DNA of 64,000 nt from Chryseolinea lacunae (GCF_016735595.1 NZ_JAERRB010000013.1:124001-188000), one strand, 5' to 3'. Shown: positions 1-9,936, counted from the first letter of the stretch. Numbers and translations: made by a program. Notes: generated from the letters alone by a model not told the origin.

Positions 1-35
1 ACTCCGTATCATTTTGTATTGCTTCTATGTTTTGA

Positions 36-2138
36 TCAGCTCACCACGGCGCCCGGCATCACTACCTCGTTGGGCTGGAGCAACCTGAGTTTGCCATCGG
101 CGTCTTCGGCCATGAGGATCATGCCTTGCGACTCGATGCCCATCATTTTTCGCGGCGCCAGGTTGGCGATGAGCGTTACTTGTTTGCCTACCATTTCTTC
201 GGCCGTATAGTGCAGGGCAATGCCGCTCAGCACCGTGCGCTTATCCACACCGGTGTCTACCAAAAGCTTCAACAGCTTGTTTGACTTCTCCATCTTCTCG
301 GCCGACAGCACCTTGCCCACACGAATGTCGAGCTTGGCAAAGTCGTCGAATGTGATTTCACTTTTCAGGGGCGTTAATTCGGCGACCACGGGGTTCATGA
401 GCTTTTTCTTCGCGTGAAGTTTCTCCAGTTGTTTCTCGATCACGCTGTCTTCAATTTTTTCGAACAGCAGTCCGGAAACTCCCAGCGCGTGGCCTTCGGC
501 GAGCAGGCTGTCGGAGCCCGCGTCTTTCCACAGGCGCGACTGCAGGTTCAGCATCTCGTTGATACGGGCTGCGCTGAACGGCAGGAAAGGCTCGGCCGCA
601 ATGGCCAGGTTGGCTACGATTTGCAACGCCACGTGGAGTATGGTTGCCACCCGATCGGGATCGGTCTTGTGCAGTTTCCATGGTTCCGTATCGGCGAGGT
701 ATTTGTTTCCCAGGCGGGCAAGGTCCATCAACGCAGCAGTGGCTTCTCGGAATTTGTATAGCTCCAACGCCTGGGCAATGCGCGCGGGTTGCCCCTTCAG
801 CGATTCCAGTGCTGCGATGTCGGCCGGTTGAAGTGTGCCCTTCGCGGGAACTTTGTTGTCAAAATATTTCTGTGTCAACACCAATGCACGGTTCACGAAG
901 TTGCCGAGGATGGCCACCAGCTCGTTGTTGTTACGCGATTGAAAATCTTTCCAGGTAAACTCGCTGTCTTTTGTCTCGGGCAGGTTGGCCAGCAGGCAAT
1001 AGCGAAGCACATCGGGTTTGCCGGGGAAATCTTCGAGGTATTCATGCATTTCGATAGACCATCCACGGCTGGTCGACATCTTGTCGCCTTCGAGGTTCAT
1101 GAACTCGTTGGCCGGAACGTTGTCTGGCACAATAAATTCGCCGTGGGCATGCAGCATGATGGGGAAGATGATGCAATGGAACACGATGTTGTCTTTGCCA
1201 ATGAAGTGCACCAGTTTGGTTTCTTCATCCTGCCAGTATTTTTTCCAATCGTCGGCCTTCACGGTTCCAAAGTCGCGTTGAGGTTGGGCAAACTCCAGCT
1301 TGCCGGAACTCACTTCTTCAAAGAACGCGCGCGTGGCAGAGACGTAGCCGATGGGTGCATCGAACCACACATACAACACCTTTCCTTCGGCGTTTGGCAG
1401 CGGCACTTTAATGCCCCAATCGAGGTCGCGTGTCATGGCGCGGGGTTGCAGGCCGGCGTCGATCCACGACTTGCACTGGCCAAACACATTGGTCTTCCAG
1501 TCTGTGGCGTGGCCTTTCAGGATCCACTCCCGCAGCCAGCCTTCGTAGTTCTCCAGCGGCAGATACCAGTGCTTTGTTTCGCGCAGCACGGGCACGTTGC
1601 CGGTGAGGGTAGACCGGGGGTTGATGAGGTCGCGGGGGCTCAGCGAAGAGCCGCATTTCTCGCACTGGTCGCCATAGGCATTGGGATGTCCACACTTGGG
1701 GCAGGTGCCCACAATGTAGCGGTCGGCCAGAAAGGCCTTGGCGTCGGCATCGTAGTATTGCTCCGATACTTCCTCGGTAAGCAGCCCCTTATTGAAGAGC
1801 GTGAGGAAGATCTCCTGCGAGGTTTTGTGGTGGATGGGCTCGCTGGTTCTGTGATACACGTCGAAGGCTATTCCAAGGGCTTTGAAACAATCGCGCATCT
1901 GCACGTGGTATTTGTCGATGATGGCTCTGGGGGTCGTATTTTCCTTTACAGCCTGGTTTGGGATGGCCGTTCCGTGCTCGTCGCTGCCGCAGACGAAAAT
2001 CACGTCCTTTTCGAGCGACCGGAGATAACGCACATAGACGTCGGCGGGGATGTAGGCACCCGCGAGGTGTCCGATGTGCTTGGGACCGTTGGCATAGGGC
2101 AAGGCGGCCGTGACGGTGTGACGTTTGAATGCTTTCAT
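36..2138 (-). CDS. metG: Methionyl-tRNA synthetase
   Basis: Charges tRNA-Met with methionine in the cytoplasm. The 700-residue protein has the class I signature HIGH at residues 21-24 and KMSTS near residue 352, where ATP and the adenylate bind. A four-cysteine zinc knuckle (CPKC...CEKC) lies around residues 143-161. The last 100 residues form an EMAP/Trbp-like tRNA-binding domain (KLDIRVGKV motif), so this is the long, dimerising MetG form. Length and motif order are typical and the ATG start directly precedes the Rossmann core. It ends 35 bases from the window edge. The kinase gene downstream of position 2209 lies on the same strand, upstream of metG, about 70 bases away. Identification is secure. 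Confidence 0.97.
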   Translation of the reverse strand: MKAFKRHTVTAALPYANGPKHIGHLAGAYIPADVYVRYLRSLEKDVIFVCGSDEHGTAIPNQAVKENTTPRAIIDKYHVQMRDCFKALGIAFDVYHRTSEPIHHKTSQEIFLTLFNKGLLTEEVSEQYYDADAKAFLADRYIVGTCPKCGHPNAYGDQCEKCGSSLSPRDLINPRSTLTGNVPVLRETKHWYLPLENYEGWLREWILKGHATDWKTNVFGQCKSWIDAGLQPRAMTRDLDWGIKVPLPNAEGKVLYVWFDAPIGYVSATRAFFEEVSSGKLEFAQPQRDFGTVKADDWKKYWQDEETKLVHFIGKDNIVFHCIIFPIMLHAHGEFIVPDNVPANEFMNLEGDKMSTSRGWSIEMHEYLEDFPGKPDVLRYCLLANLPETKDSEFTWKDFQSRNNNELVAILGNFVNRALVLTQKYFDNKVPAKGTLQPADIAALESLKGQPARIAQALELYKFREATAALMDLARLGNKYLADTEPWKLHKTDPDRVATILHVALQIVANLAIAAEPFLPFSAARINEMLNLQSRLWKDAGSDSLLAEGHALGVSGLLFEKIEDSVIEKQLEKLHAKKKLMNPVVAELTPLKSEITFDDFAKLDIRVGKVLSAEKMEKSNKLLKLLVDTGVDKRTVLSGIALHYTAEEMVGKQVTLIANLAPRKMMGIESQGMILMAEDADGKLRLLQPNEVVMPGAVVS

Positions 2139-2209
2139 AGAATAACTAAAGACTGCTCCTGGCAGCCTGCAAAGATGATAAGAGAAATGGAGCTAAAAAA
2201 ATTCCGTGG

Positions 2210-4342
2210 TCAGACGGGAATCACCGTGACGCGGCCCAACTCCAGCTGCGGCACCGGCGGAAAGATGACATAGAATTCCGTGTAGCCCTCGGGCGTGGTG
2301 AGCAATCCCACCTTGCCGCCGATTTTCTCTGTGGCGGTTTTGGTGATGTAGAGGCCGATACCGCCCGTTTCCGATCGCTCCGACGCGCGCGAAAACATCT
2401 GGAACAGTTTGCCCGGACTGGATTCGCTGATGCCAATGCCGTTGTCGATGACCCTGGCCCGCACCGCCCCTTCTTCCAACCGGTTGATGTGGATGTTGAT
2501 GAACGACTGGATGCGTTCAGAGTCGTTGTAGAACTTGATGGCGTTGTCGATCAGGTTTTCCAGCACGATGCGCACCAGTTCCTTGTCGGACTCGATCTCC
2601 ACATCGCTGTCGATGAAGGTATTGATCTGGAGATCGTGTGGCAGGCCCTTCTTCTTTTCCAGCATGAGTACGTCGTTGACGATGGTGCCGAAATCGATCT
2701 TCTCGATGGTGATCTTGGAGTTGTTGATCTGGTTGATGATGACCAGGCGTGTGAGGATGGAGTTGAGACGTTCGGCCGTAGCGTCGAGCTTGCGCAGGTA
2801 GTCGAGGGCCACCGGGTCTTTCACGTCCATGAGGGCCACGTTGCACATGCCCTTGAGGCTTGCCAGCGGGCCGCGTATGTCGTGGGAGGTTTTGTAGATG
2901 AAGTTGTCCAGTTCGTCGTTCACTTGCTTCAGCGACTGGTTGACGCGGGCAAGGTCGAGAGTTTTCTTGTCCACTTCATTGTCGAGCTGCCGGTTTTTGA
3001 TTCCAAGCTCCACGTTTTGTTTCTGGATCACTTCCTTTGCTTCCGACAACTTGGCGTTTACACGCTTAATGTTTCGGTTACCAAACTGAAGCACCAGAAT
3101 GAGCAGCCCGGCCAGCACAGCAATGACCACAACGGCCGCGTTGAGGTCGCGCTGCTGTTTGATGGCCACTTCTTTGGAGGCGATGGTGGCGATGTTTTTA
3201 CGTTCTTCGAAATCGGACTGGATCTTGGCCATGTTCTTGATGAACGTTTCGCTGATGATGCTGTCCTTCAGTTGAATGTACTTGTCCTGGTAGAACGATG
3301 CTTTTTTAAAATCCTCGATCTGATTGTAGAGCTTTGAGAATTGGCCGTATATCCGAATGGTCAGTTCATTAAACCCCAATCCCTTCACGGCAAGCTCTGC
3401 CTCTTCCAGAAAAATCCGACCTTCCAGGCTGTCGCGCTTATAGATGGCCATTTCCCCCAACAACAGCAGGTTCTCGCCCTGAAAGCGCTTATTGTCCAGA
3501 GCGCGTGCACTTTTCAAAGACTTGTGGATATGTTCTTCGGCCAATTCCAGATTTCTGAGCCGGAAATTGGAAAGACCAAGGCCATACTCTCCCGATGTCT
3601 TAATATCGTCGTTGCAATGGTCGCCGCATATTGCGAGTCCTTTGTTGAAGCTCTCCTTGGCTTCTTCGAAACGATTCAACTCCGCATAGCAAAGCCCCAT
3701 GTTAATGTACAGGATATCGAGGTCGTAGGTGTCGTTGATTTCGTTTTTAAGCTCCAGGGCCTCGTTGAAGTAGCGTAGAGCCTCTTCGTTGTTACTGAAC
3801 TTAAAATATACAAATCCGATGTTGTTCAGCGTGATGCTGATCTCCGCCTTGTTGCCTTCCTGTTGCCTTATCACAAGGCTCTCAAAGTTGTACTCCAAGG
3901 CTTTGTCATATTCGGCCCTCAGCGTGTGGGTGACGGCGAGGCCATTCAGAATTTTTTTGCGCTCTTCCGTCAATCCATTCCGGCGGGCAATGCCCAACAC
4001 TTTGGTCAGTATGTCGATAGATTCCTGAAGGCGGTCGAGTCTTCTCAGCATTTGACCTTGAAGCCTTGCCGCACGCACGATGCGTGTACTGTCTCCCAGC
4101 TTTTCTGCCAAGTGATAGGCTTCATTGGCATACTGCAAAGATTGTTGATAGTTGGTGTCAAAGTATTCATACGACAACTTGATGTTGGCCTCCATCAGTT
4201 GATGTTCATCACGTGACGACTGAAGCACACTCAACAGAGAATCTACCACTCGTTTATCCTGTCCCTGAACTGTTGAAAAGAAGGCGGAACCAAAGATTAA
4301 GAAGAGACTCAGTTTTGCGGCATTGAAAAAATTATAATACAC
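2210..4342 (-). CDS. TPR-repeat sensor histidine kinase
   Basis: Predicted membrane sensor kinase of 710 residues. A signal peptide (about 1-27) is followed by six to seven TPR repeats (about 35-380) that would lie in the periplasm, one transmembrane helix near 400-418, a coiled coil, a HisKA domain with the phospho-acceptor in TSHDIRGPL (His near 487), and a HATPase domain with N box NLIDNAIKF, G1 DNGIGI and a GGIGLYI loop. No receiver domain is fused and no response regulator is adjacent, so the partner is unknown. The chosen start is a GTG; no in-frame ATG lies near it and it gives a good signal peptide. The gene is divergent from a cluster of four exported micropeptides that begins 112 bases away, which suggests, without proof, that its periplasmic TPRs sense a peptide. 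Confidence 0.9.
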   Translation of the reverse strand: MYYNFFNAAKLSLFLIFGSAFFSTVQGQDKRVVDSLLSVLQSSRDEHQLMEANIKLSYEYFDTNYQQSLQYANEAYHLAEKLGDSTRIVRAARLQGQMLRRLDRLQESIDILTKVLGIARRNGLTEERKKILNGLAVTHTLRAEYDKALEYNFESLVIRQQEGNKAEISITLNNIGFVYFKFSNNEEALRYFNEALELKNEINDTYDLDILYINMGLCYAELNRFEEAKESFNKGLAICGDHCNDDIKTSGEYGLGLSNFRLRNLELAEEHIHKSLKSARALDNKRFQGENLLLLGEMAIYKRDSLEGRIFLEEAELAVKGLGFNELTIRIYGQFSKLYNQIEDFKKASFYQDKYIQLKDSIISETFIKNMAKIQSDFEERKNIATIASKEVAIKQQRDLNAAVVVIAVLAGLLILVLQFGNRNIKRVNAKLSEAKEVIQKQNVELGIKNRQLDNEVDKKTLDLARVNQSLKQVNDELDNFIYKTSHDIRGPLASLKGMCNVALMDVKDPVALDYLRKLDATAERLNSILTRLVIINQINNSKITIEKIDFGTIVNDVLMLEKKKGLPHDLQINTFIDSDVEIESDKELVRIVLENLIDNAIKFYNDSERIQSFINIHINRLEEGAVRARVIDNGIGISESSPGKLFQMFSRASERSETGGIGLYITKTATEKIGGKVGLLTTPEGYTEFYVIFPPVPQLELGRVTVIPV

Positions 4343-4407
4343 GAGTGATGTCCAAAATTTTATTTCGAGAATTAGTTGAATTCAGCATGCCAACTTTGAG
4401 TCATCAA

Positions 4408-4419
4408 TTTAGCGCTAAA
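4408..4419. promoter_or_regulatory. 12-bp perfect palindrome in divergent promoter region
   Basis: TTTAGCGCTAAA is a perfect palindrome in the 112-base gap between the start of the TPR histidine kinase (minus strand) and the first micropeptide gene (plus strand). Its position fits a regulator site controlling one or both genes. No regulator is identified, and the site occurs once here. Confidence 0.35.
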
Positions 4420-4454
4420 AACTTATTAGAAAAACCTTTTAACTGTCTAAAAAC

Positions 4455-4586
4455 ATGAAAAAGATTATTTACATCCTTCTGTTTGCCCTCGTTTCGGCCG
4501 CCTCTTTCGTCGCCTGTTCAGAAGAACAAGCAACGACACCCATAGAGATCAAAGCACCGGGAGGTCTTCCATCAGATCCGATGTGA
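4455..4586 (+). CDS. Exported micropeptide, putative lipoprotein 1
   Basis: A 43-residue open frame with a textbook lipoprotein leader: two lysines, a hydrophobic stretch and a lipobox-like SFVAC with Cys at 21. The predicted mature part is only about 23 residues and ends in PGGLPSDPM. The two genes downstream encode proteins with the same plan and the same GGLPSDP tail, so the reading frame is supported by paralogy although it is very short. Function is unknown and I recognise no family. It is the first of four consecutive small genes on the plus strand and is divergent from the TPR kinase. Possible roles (inference) are a peptide signal, a surface lipopeptide or a modified-peptide precursor. 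Confidence 0.7.
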   Translation: MKKIIYILLFALVSAASFVACSEEQATTPIEIKAPGGLPSDPM

Positions 4587-4662
4587 ATTTCTCTGGATTC
4601 GTTGAGAGACAGCTTTTCCACTCGACCCCATAAACCTACTTAAACCATCAAAGATTAAAACC

Positions 4663-4797
4663 ATGAAAAAATTTATCTACGCCGCACTGGTAATGATCGC
4701 CACTGCCATGACAATTTCCGCATGCACTGAAGAAGAAGTAAAGCCCAGCACTGAATTCGGTCCCGGTGGCCTTCCTTCTGATCCCAAAAAACCTTAA
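4663..4797 (+). CDS. Exported micropeptide, putative lipoprotein 2
   Basis: A 44-residue frame: basic N-terminus, hydrophobic core, lipobox-like TISAC with Cys at 21, then an acidic TEEEVKPSTEFG stretch and the tail GPGGLPSDPKKP. Residues 21-41 are identical to the corresponding part of the next gene, with only synonymous third-position changes. That pattern indicates selection on the peptide rather than random similarity. It lies 76 bases after the first micropeptide gene. No family recognised. The conserved mature part, rather than the leader, is presumably the functional product. Confidence 0.8.
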   Translation: MKKFIYAALVMIATAMTISACTEEEVKPSTEFGPGGLPSDPKKP

Positions 4798-4851
4798 CAA
4801 AAACTACTCCCTATCGAAAAAATATTTTACTCATCTAAAAAAATTACGACT

Positions 4852-4989
4852 ATGAAAAAGTTAATCTATATCGCCCTTGTTGCCATCTCTTCTGCTATGA
4901 CATTTGTATCGTGCACTGAAGAAGAAGTTAAGCCCAGCACAGAATTTGGTCCCGGTGGTCTTCCTTCCGATCCTAAGACAAACGCTTAA
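4852..4989 (+). CDS. Exported micropeptide, putative lipoprotein 3
   Basis: A 45-residue frame, near duplicate of the preceding gene: leader ending in TFVSC (Cys 21), the same acidic linker and the tail GPGGLPSDPKTNA. The leader differs more than the mature part. The differences in the mature coding stretch are third-codon changes (for example GGC/GGT, TCT/TCC, TTC/TTT), the signature of purifying selection after duplication. It lies 54 bases after gene 2. Function unknown. Confidence 0.8.
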   Translation: MKKLIYIALVAISSAMTFVSCTEEEVKPSTEFGPGGLPSDPKTNA

Positions 4990-5042
4990 TTAACTCACAG
5001 ACAATTCTCACAAATCGATAAGAACCCTTAATCACCAGCATT

Positions 5043-5204
5043 ATGAAATCAAAAGTAATATTCTTCCTCGCCGGCGCTGCAGTTGTAACTCTGTCATTCA
5101 CCTTTGCAACGGCTAGCCGCGCACCGAAAGCGATCACTAAAAACACACCTCAGGTTTCGCACAACGAGCCCGTTGGCGGACTGCTTTCAGAAGACAAATT
5201 CTAG
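5043..5204 (+). CDS. Exported micropeptide 4, GGL-tail variant
   Basis: A 53-residue frame with a Sec-type leader (MKSKVIFFL... ATA-S) but no lipobox cysteine. The C-terminus NEPVGGLLSEDKF aligns loosely with the PGGLPSDPKK tail of the three upstream lipopeptides, with a shared GGL followed by S and an acidic residue. It is last in the cluster and is followed within 10 bases by a strong hairpin terminator, so the four genes probably form one transcript. Function unknown; the relationship to the other three is suggestive only. Confidence 0.6.
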   Translation: MKSKVIFFLAGAAVVTLSFTFATASRAPKAITKNTPQVSHNEPVGGLLSEDKF

Positions 5205-5210
5205 TCTTCT

Positions 5211-5266
5211 AAAAAAACAAACAGACACCGCTGCCAACCTGGGCAACGGTGTCTGTTGTTTGCTTC
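5211..5266 (+). terminator. Rho-independent terminator after micropeptide cluster
   Basis: A perfect 10-bp stem (ACAGACACCG at 5221-5230 with its complement at 5247-5256), extended inwards by TGCC/GGCA pairing, is flanked by an A-run upstream and TTGTTTGCTT downstream. It sits directly after the fourth micropeptide stop codon and supports real transcription of the cluster. Confidence 0.8.
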
Positions 5267-5585
5267 TCTCAATTCGTTCCTCCCCGTTGGCGCGTGTGAA
5301 ACGCGCAACAAAGTGCCACTGTTTCCTTTCAAAAGCTTGCCATCCCGGCAGCCCGGGATGCCATCCCTGATTACAGGTAGGCCTCACGTTTTCAGATTTG
5401 TTGAAGTTTCAGCTTTTCCATAGCCGGGTATCAATGCTCTCATTTCGCTTGAAACCCCTGGTTACCTTTCAAAAATCACCCTTTAAAGCGCCTGGATTCG
5501 GTGGTTAAACAGTTATTAAGGGCGCCGGATTGACATCAGTGGTAAGCCTTTCGTAATCTTTCAATGTCTTAGGGGTGTAATGCCA
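5267..5585. other. Intergenic stretch without convincing gene
   Basis: About 320 bases between the micropeptide terminator and the hairpin behind bioB. It contains a short palindrome (CATCCCGG 5341-5348 with CCGGGATG 5353-5360). Open frames crossing it overlap the terminator and resemble no protein I know. Confidence 0.5.
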
Positions 5586-5623
5586 TTCACATAAAGTAAC
5601 ACTTTAAGGTGCTTTTATGTGAA
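5586..5623 (-). terminator. Hairpin downstream of bioB
   Basis: TTCACATAAAG (5586-5596) pairs with CTTTTATGTGAA (5612-5623) with one bulge, 20 bases beyond the bioB stop codon. It has no long U-run on the minus strand, so it could be a weak terminator or an RNA-stabilising 3' structure. Confidence 0.45.
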
Positions 5624-5642
5624 ATTCGTCTAAAACCTTACA

Positions 5643-6629
5643 TCAAAAAACGACCTCTTTTTGGGATTTTTCCTTGTAGGCCACCCGTGGTTTCAGCTGC
5701 AATTGCTGGAACATTTCCTGGTCTTTTATGTAGCCCGGGTTCGGCGTTGTGAGCAGCTTGTCGCCCGCAAAAATGCTGTTTGCGCCCGCCATAAAACACA
5801 ATGCCTGCTCCTCCAACGTCATGCGCACACGCCCGGCCGAAAGGCGCACCATGGCTTTGGGCATGATTATGCGGGCCGTGGCAATCATGCGCACCATTTC
5901 CCATACCGACACTTTTGGTTGATCTTCTAACGGGGTGCCTTCCACGGGCACCAATGCGTTCACCGGCACCGATTCGGGGTGCTCGGGCAGTGTGGACAGC
6001 ACCAGCAGCATGCCGATGCGGTCGTCTTCGTGTTCGCCCATCCCGATGATGCCGCCGGAGCAAACCGAAATTTTGGCCTTCCGCACGCTCTCCAGCGTAT
6101 CCAGGCGGTCGCCGTAGGTGCGTGTAGTGATGATGTCGCCATAATATTCTTCGCTCGTGTCGAGGTTGTGGTTGTAGGCGTAGAGGCCGGCGTCTTTCAG
6201 TTTCTGCGCCTGTTCGGGGCTGAGCATGCCCAGGGTGCAGCATACTTCCATGCCCAGGGTGCTCACACCTTTCACCATCTCAATCACTTTGTCGAAGTCG
6301 CGGTTGTCGCGCACTTCGCGCCAGGCGGCGCCCATACAAAACCGGGTGCTGCCTGATTCTTTTGCTTCCACGGCTTTTTGCAATACTTCGCCTACTTCCA
6401 TGAGCTTCTCCACTTTCACCTGGGTGTGGTAGCGGGCAGCCTGCGGGCAATAAGAGCAGTCTTCCGGACATCCTCCCGTTTTCACCGAGAGCAAGGTGCA
6501 CACCTGCACTTCGTTGGGATCGTGAAATTCGCGGTGCACGGTGGCGGCCTCGTAGATAAGGCTCATTACGGGCTTGTTGTAGATGGCGCCAATTTCCTCG
6601 CGGGTCCAGTTATTACGAATCGTTGTCAT
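5643..6629 (-). CDS. bioB: Biotin synthase
   Basis: Radical-SAM enzyme inserting sulfur into dethiobiotin, the last step of biotin synthesis. The 328-residue protein has the SAM-cluster motif CPEDCSYC with cysteines 54, 58 and 61, the downstream Cys/Asn/Arg pattern of the family ([18 protein letters not shown]) and a C-terminal [13 protein letters not shown] segment typical of BioB. Length is normal. No other bio genes are adjacent; sppA lies upstream on the same strand with a 34-base gap, so the two may be cotranscribed. Start at the ATG just ahead of the conserved W-T-REEI segment. Confidence 0.96.
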   Translation of the reverse strand: MTTIRNNWTREEIGAIYNKPVMSLIYEAATVHREFHDPNEVQVCTLLSVKTGGCPEDCSYCPQAARYHTQVKVEKLMEVGEVLQKAVEAKESGSTRFCMGAAWREVRDNRDFDKVIEMVKGVSTLGMEVCCTLGMLSPEQAQKLKDAGLYAYNHNLDTSEEYYGDIITTRTYGDRLDTLESVRKAKISVCSGGIIGMGEHEDDRIGMLLVLSTLPEHPESVPVNALVPVEGTPLEDQPKVSVWEMVRMIATARIIMPKAMVRLSAGRVRMTLEEQALCFMAGANSIFAGDKLLTTPNPGYIKDQEMFQQLQLKPRVAYKEKSQKEVVF

Positions 6630-6663
6630 GTGTTTATCGCGGTTCTGTTTACGTTGCTTCTTG

Positions 6664-8442
6664 TTATTGAATTTTCATTTCGAACGGCATGCGGGCCTGT
6701 GTGCCCTGATAGGAGCGCACATGCTGCCATTGCTGATAGATATAGTATTGTGCGCCCAATTGTTCTTTGAGGGCCTCGGTTTCGCCATCCTCTTCGATCT
6801 GGTTCACGATCTGTTCGAACACGGAAGGTTTATATTGTGGATAGATCTTCACTTTGAAGTCGTCTTTCACACCGGCAGCTGCAGCAGCGATGTTGACGGC
6901 GTCTTCAAAATTCCCGATCACGTCAACCAGGCCGCGTTCTTTGGCCTGGGTGCCGGTCCATACGCGACCCGACGCTACTTTTTTGATGTTTTCAACCGAC
7001 ATCTTCCGGCCTTCGGCAGCCTTGGCGGTGAAGGTGTCGTAAACCTCTTCGGTGCGCTTCTGCCAGATGTTTTTCTCCAACTCCGAAAGGGGGCGGTTCA
7101 CGGTGATAAGTTGACCGACTTCGCCGGTCTTCACTTCTTCGGACGTGATGCCGATTTTGTTGTTCAGGAATCCGCTGGCGTCATACAAGACGCTGAAGAC
7201 GCCTATCGATCCCGTGATGGTGTGGGGCTGGGCCACGATGGTGTCGCATCCCATGGCCATATAGTATCCGCCTGACGCCGCATAGTCGGACATCGATGCG
7301 ATGACCGGCTTCACTTTTGTGGTCAGGGAGATTTCGCGCCACATGGCATCGGAGGCCAGGGCACTTCCTCCGGGCGAGTTGATGCGCAGCACAATGGCTT
7401 TCACTTTGTCGTTCTCGCGGGCCTTGCGCAGCTCTTCGTTGAACGACTCCGATCCGATCACTTCCTGCCCGGGACTTGCCTTGCCGGAATAGATCGCACC
7501 CTCGGCCACAATCACGGCCACTTCATTTTTGGATTCTGAATAGGTTGAGAATGTTTTTTCGTAGCGGCTGAACTTCACGTAGCCGATTTTCTTTTCGCTT
7601 GCCAGATCGAGGCGGTGACGGATTTCGTCCTGCACCTGGTCGTCATAGAGCAGGGAGTCTACCAGTTTGTATTGCTGTGCCTGTTCGGCGTTGCGCACCA
7701 GCATTTTGTCTGAGATTTCCCGGAGGTTGGCTTTGGGAATGTTGCGCGCTTCCGACACACGGGTGAGCACCTGGTCGTAGATCGAGTTGATCATCTCCGT
7801 TAGCTGCAGGCGATTGGCGTCGCTCATTTTTTCGAGGATGAAGGGCTCGACTGCGCTTTTAAATTCGCCTACACGAAACACTTCCGGTTTGATTTCCAGT
7901 TTATCGAAGAGCCGCTTGAAAAAGGTGATGTCGACGGCCAGACCGTTGAACTCCACTTCGCCCTGCGGATTGAGGTATACTTTGTCGGCTGCTGTGGCCA
8001 GGTAGTAGGCCGACTCCGACATGCCTTCGCTATAGACCACTACCCATTTGCCGTCTGCTCTGAAATCGAGCAGGGCTTGCCGCACTTCTTCGATCACGGT
8101 GTAGCCCATCATGGGTTGTGTGACGGTGAGGTAGATGCCTTTTATTTTTGAATCGTCTTTCGCGTGTGCAATGGCCTGGCGAAGTTGCGCCAGCCCGATG
8201 GGGCGATTGCCGCGACCACCGATGAAGGGAATGCCTGAGAACGGTTCTTCTTTTTCGGTCTCGATGATGGGCACATCCATATCGAGCTTCAGAACAGAAT
8301 TTTCCGTTAGCTCCACCGGTTCGCTTCCCCCTGCCGACAGTATGGAAAAGAACACCACAAGGCACACCACGAAAAGAATCATGGCCACCAGGGCGCCGAG
8401 ACACGATGACATAAAACTTTTAAAGAAACTCATACATGACAT
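6664..8442 (-). CDS. sppA: Signal peptide peptidase SppA, 67 kDa type
   Basis: Membrane-anchored serine protease that degrades cleaved signal peptides. The 592-residue protein has one N-terminal transmembrane helix (about 12-35) and two tandem ClpP-like S49 domains. The catalytic lysine is in [10 protein letters not shown] of the first domain and the serine in [10 protein letters not shown] of the second, as in the long E. coli-type enzyme. The first ATG gives an N-terminus MSCMSFF; the ATG three codons later (8433) is equally possible. It is upstream of bioB on the same strand and divergent from folK. Confidence 0.95.
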   Translation of the reverse strand: MSCMSFFKSFMSSCLGALVAMILFVVCLVVFFSILSAGGSEPVELTENSVLKLDMDVPIIETEKEEPFSGIPFIGGRGNRPIGLAQLRQAIAHAKDDSKIKGIYLTVTQPMMGYTVIEEVRQALLDFRADGKWVVVYSEGMSESAYYLATAADKVYLNPQGEVEFNGLAVDITFFKRLFDKLEIKPEVFRVGEFKSAVEPFILEKMSDANRLQLTEMINSIYDQVLTRVSEARNIPKANLREISDKMLVRNAEQAQQYKLVDSLLYDDQVQDEIRHRLDLASEKKIGYVKFSRYEKTFSTYSESKNEVAVIVAEGAIYSGKASPGQEVIGSESFNEELRKARENDKVKAIVLRINSPGGSALASDAMWREISLTTKVKPVIASMSDYAASGGYYMAMGCDTIVAQPHTITGSIGVFSVLYDASGFLNNKIGITSEEVKTGEVGQLITVNRPLSELEKNIWQKRTEEVYDTFTAKAAEGRKMSVENIKKVASGRVWTGTQAKERGLVDVIGNFEDAVNIAAAAAGVKDDFKVKIYPQYKPSVFEQIVNQIEEDGETEALKEQLGAQYYIYQQWQHVRSYQGTQARMPFEMKIQ

Positions 8443-8487
8443 TTTTTAAGTTTTCAAAAGTACATAATACTGCTCCGAATAAAAAAG

Positions 8488-8495
8488 TATGTTTG
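8488..8495 (+). promoter_or_regulatory. Candidate -7 element for folK
   Basis: TATGTTTG matches the Bacteroidota -7 consensus TAnnTTTG 15 bases upstream of the preferred folK ATG at 8510. It overlaps the alternative ATG at 8489, which argues for the later start. No clear -33 TTG is seen. Confidence 0.4.
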
Positions 8496-8509
8496 CAGCT
8501 GCTAGCCCT

Positions 8510-8998
8510 ATGAACAACGCCGTTTTTCTTTTGCTGGGAACCAACCTTGGAAGTCGTCGCGACAACCTGAACGCCGCCGTGCGCGCCATTGAAAACGAAA
8601 TTGGAAAAATTGTGCGCGCTTCGTCGGTATATGAAACAGCGGCGTGGGGAAAAACCGATCAACCGTCGTTCTACAATCAGGTATTGGAAATCGAAACCGC
8701 ACTGCTGTCAACAGCATTGATGACAGCGTTGCTGGCGGTGGAAACTCAGCTGGGCCGCGAGCGTCACGAACGGTGGGGCGAGCGTATCATTGATGTTGAC
8801 ATGTTGTACTACGGGCAAGAAATCGTTTCCACCCAACGGCTCACGTTGCCCCACCCCCAACTGCAAAACCGTCGCTTCACGTTGGTGCCCCTTTGTGAAA
8901 TTGCTCCGGAGTTTGTGCATCCCGTGTTTCAAAAAACAAACCGCGAGCTGCTGGACAAATGTCCAGACCAACTCGCGGTGAATATTGTTCAATCCTGA
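8510..8998 (+). CDS. folK: 2-amino-4-hydroxy-6-hydroxymethyldihydropteridine pyrophosphokinase
   Basis: Transfers pyrophosphate from ATP to 6-hydroxymethyl-dihydropterin in folate synthesis. The 162-residue protein starts with FLLLGTNLGSRRDNL, the family's N-terminal strand and loop, and carries the HPPK signature RWGERIIDVDMLYYG, whose two aspartates bind magnesium. An ATG seven codons upstream (8489) is possible, but it overlaps a -7 promoter-like element and adds residues before the conserved first strand. Monofunctional: no folB or folP domain. It is convergent with fabD, with a short CAGCG/CGCTG hairpin between them. Confidence 0.93.
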   Translation: MNNAVFLLLGTNLGSRRDNLNAAVRAIENEIGKIVRASSVYETAAWGKTDQPSFYNQVLEIETALLSTALMTALLAVETQLGRERHERWGERIIDVDMLYYGQEIVSTQRLTLPHPQLQNRRFTLVPLCEIAPEFVHPVFQKTNRELLDKCPDQLAVNIVQS

Positions 8999-9036
8999 TT
9001 CAAACCATCACAGCGGACTGTCGCTGCGGGTCGGCA

Positions 9037-9909
9037 TTAAAGGCTCATGCCTTCTGCTTCGGGAGCAATCTTTTTCACTAATCCTTGCAACACTTTTCCG
9101 GGACCGCATTCGATAAACGTTTTCGCGCCGTCTTTCACCATGTGCTGCACCGACTGTGTCCAGCGCACGGGGCTGGTGAGCTGTGCAATCAGGTTCTTTT
9201 TGATTTCCGTTACATCGGTGGAGGGCAGGCCGTTCACGTTTTGATATACCGGGCAAATGGGTTTTCCAAAGGAGGTGTTTTCAATGGCCGCTGCCAGTTC
9301 TTCGCGTGCAGGTTCCATGAGGGGTGAGTGAAATGCGCCGCCCACTTGCAGCAGCAAGGCACGTTTAGCACCCGCCGCTTTCAATTTCTCGCAGGCTATG
9401 TTCACGCCATTGATGGTTCCGGAAATCACCAGTTGCCCGGGACAGTTATAGTTTGCTGCCACCACCACGTCGTCGATGGATGCGCAGATGTCTTCCACCA
9501 CCTTGTCGTCGAGGCCGATGATGGCTGCCATGGTAGAGGGATTTATTTCGCAGGCCCGTTGCATGGCCAGGGCGCGTTTCGACACCAGCTTCACGCCGTC
9601 GGCAAACGACAACGTTTTGTTGGCTACCAACGCCGAGAACTCGCCAAGCGAATGTCCGGCCACCATGTCGGGAGCAAACGAGTCGTTGACAAGGGCCACC
9701 GCTACAGAGTGCAAAAAGATGGCAGGTTGCGTCACTTTGGTTTGCTTCTGTTCGTCGGCGGTGCCGCTGAACATCACGTCGGTGAGTTTGAATCCGAGCA
9801 GTGCGTCGGCTTCGTCAAAGAGGGCTTTGGCCTTGGCACTTGCCTCGTAGAGGTCTTTGCCCATGCCGGTAAATTGGGCTCCTTGTCCCGGAAAAACGTA
9901 TGCTTTCAT
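9037..9909 (-). CDS. fabD: Malonyl-CoA:ACP transacylase
   Basis: Loads malonyl groups onto acyl carrier protein for fatty acid synthesis. The 290-residue protein begins YVFPGQGAQ, has the active-site GHSLGE with Ser 87, and the downstream GGAFHSPLM with the catalytic His. Length and motif order are canonical. It is a single gene here rather than part of a fab cluster. A convincing promoter lies directly upstream (9937-9965). Confidence 0.96.
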   Translation of the reverse strand: MKAYVFPGQGAQFTGMGKDLYEASAKAKALFDEADALLGFKLTDVMFSGTADEQKQTKVTQPAIFLHSVAVALVNDSFAPDMVAGHSLGEFSALVANKTLSFADGVKLVSKRALAMQRACEINPSTMAAIIGLDDKVVEDICASIDDVVVAANYNCPGQLVISGTINGVNIACEKLKAAGAKRALLLQVGGAFHSPLMEPAREELAAAIENTSFGKPICPVYQNVNGLPSTDVTEIKKNLIAQLTSPVRWTQSVQHMVKDGAKTFIECGPGKVLQGLVKKIAPEAEGMSL

Positions 9910-9936
9910 TTGCTAGTCGGTTGTCATTTACCCGGG

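Noticed and set aside
789-2273. 494-codon open frame on the plus strand opposite metG
   Set aside because: Antisense shadow of a strongly conserved synthetase gene; its translation has no known motif and its length follows from GC-rich codon bias.
5104-5387. Small frames on both strands over the micropeptide terminator
   Set aside because: They run through a perfect terminator stem and the end of the fourth micropeptide gene; no homology recognised.
8489-8509. Upstream ATG for folK
   Set aside because: Overlaps a TAnnTTTG promoter element and adds seven residues before the family's conserved first strand.
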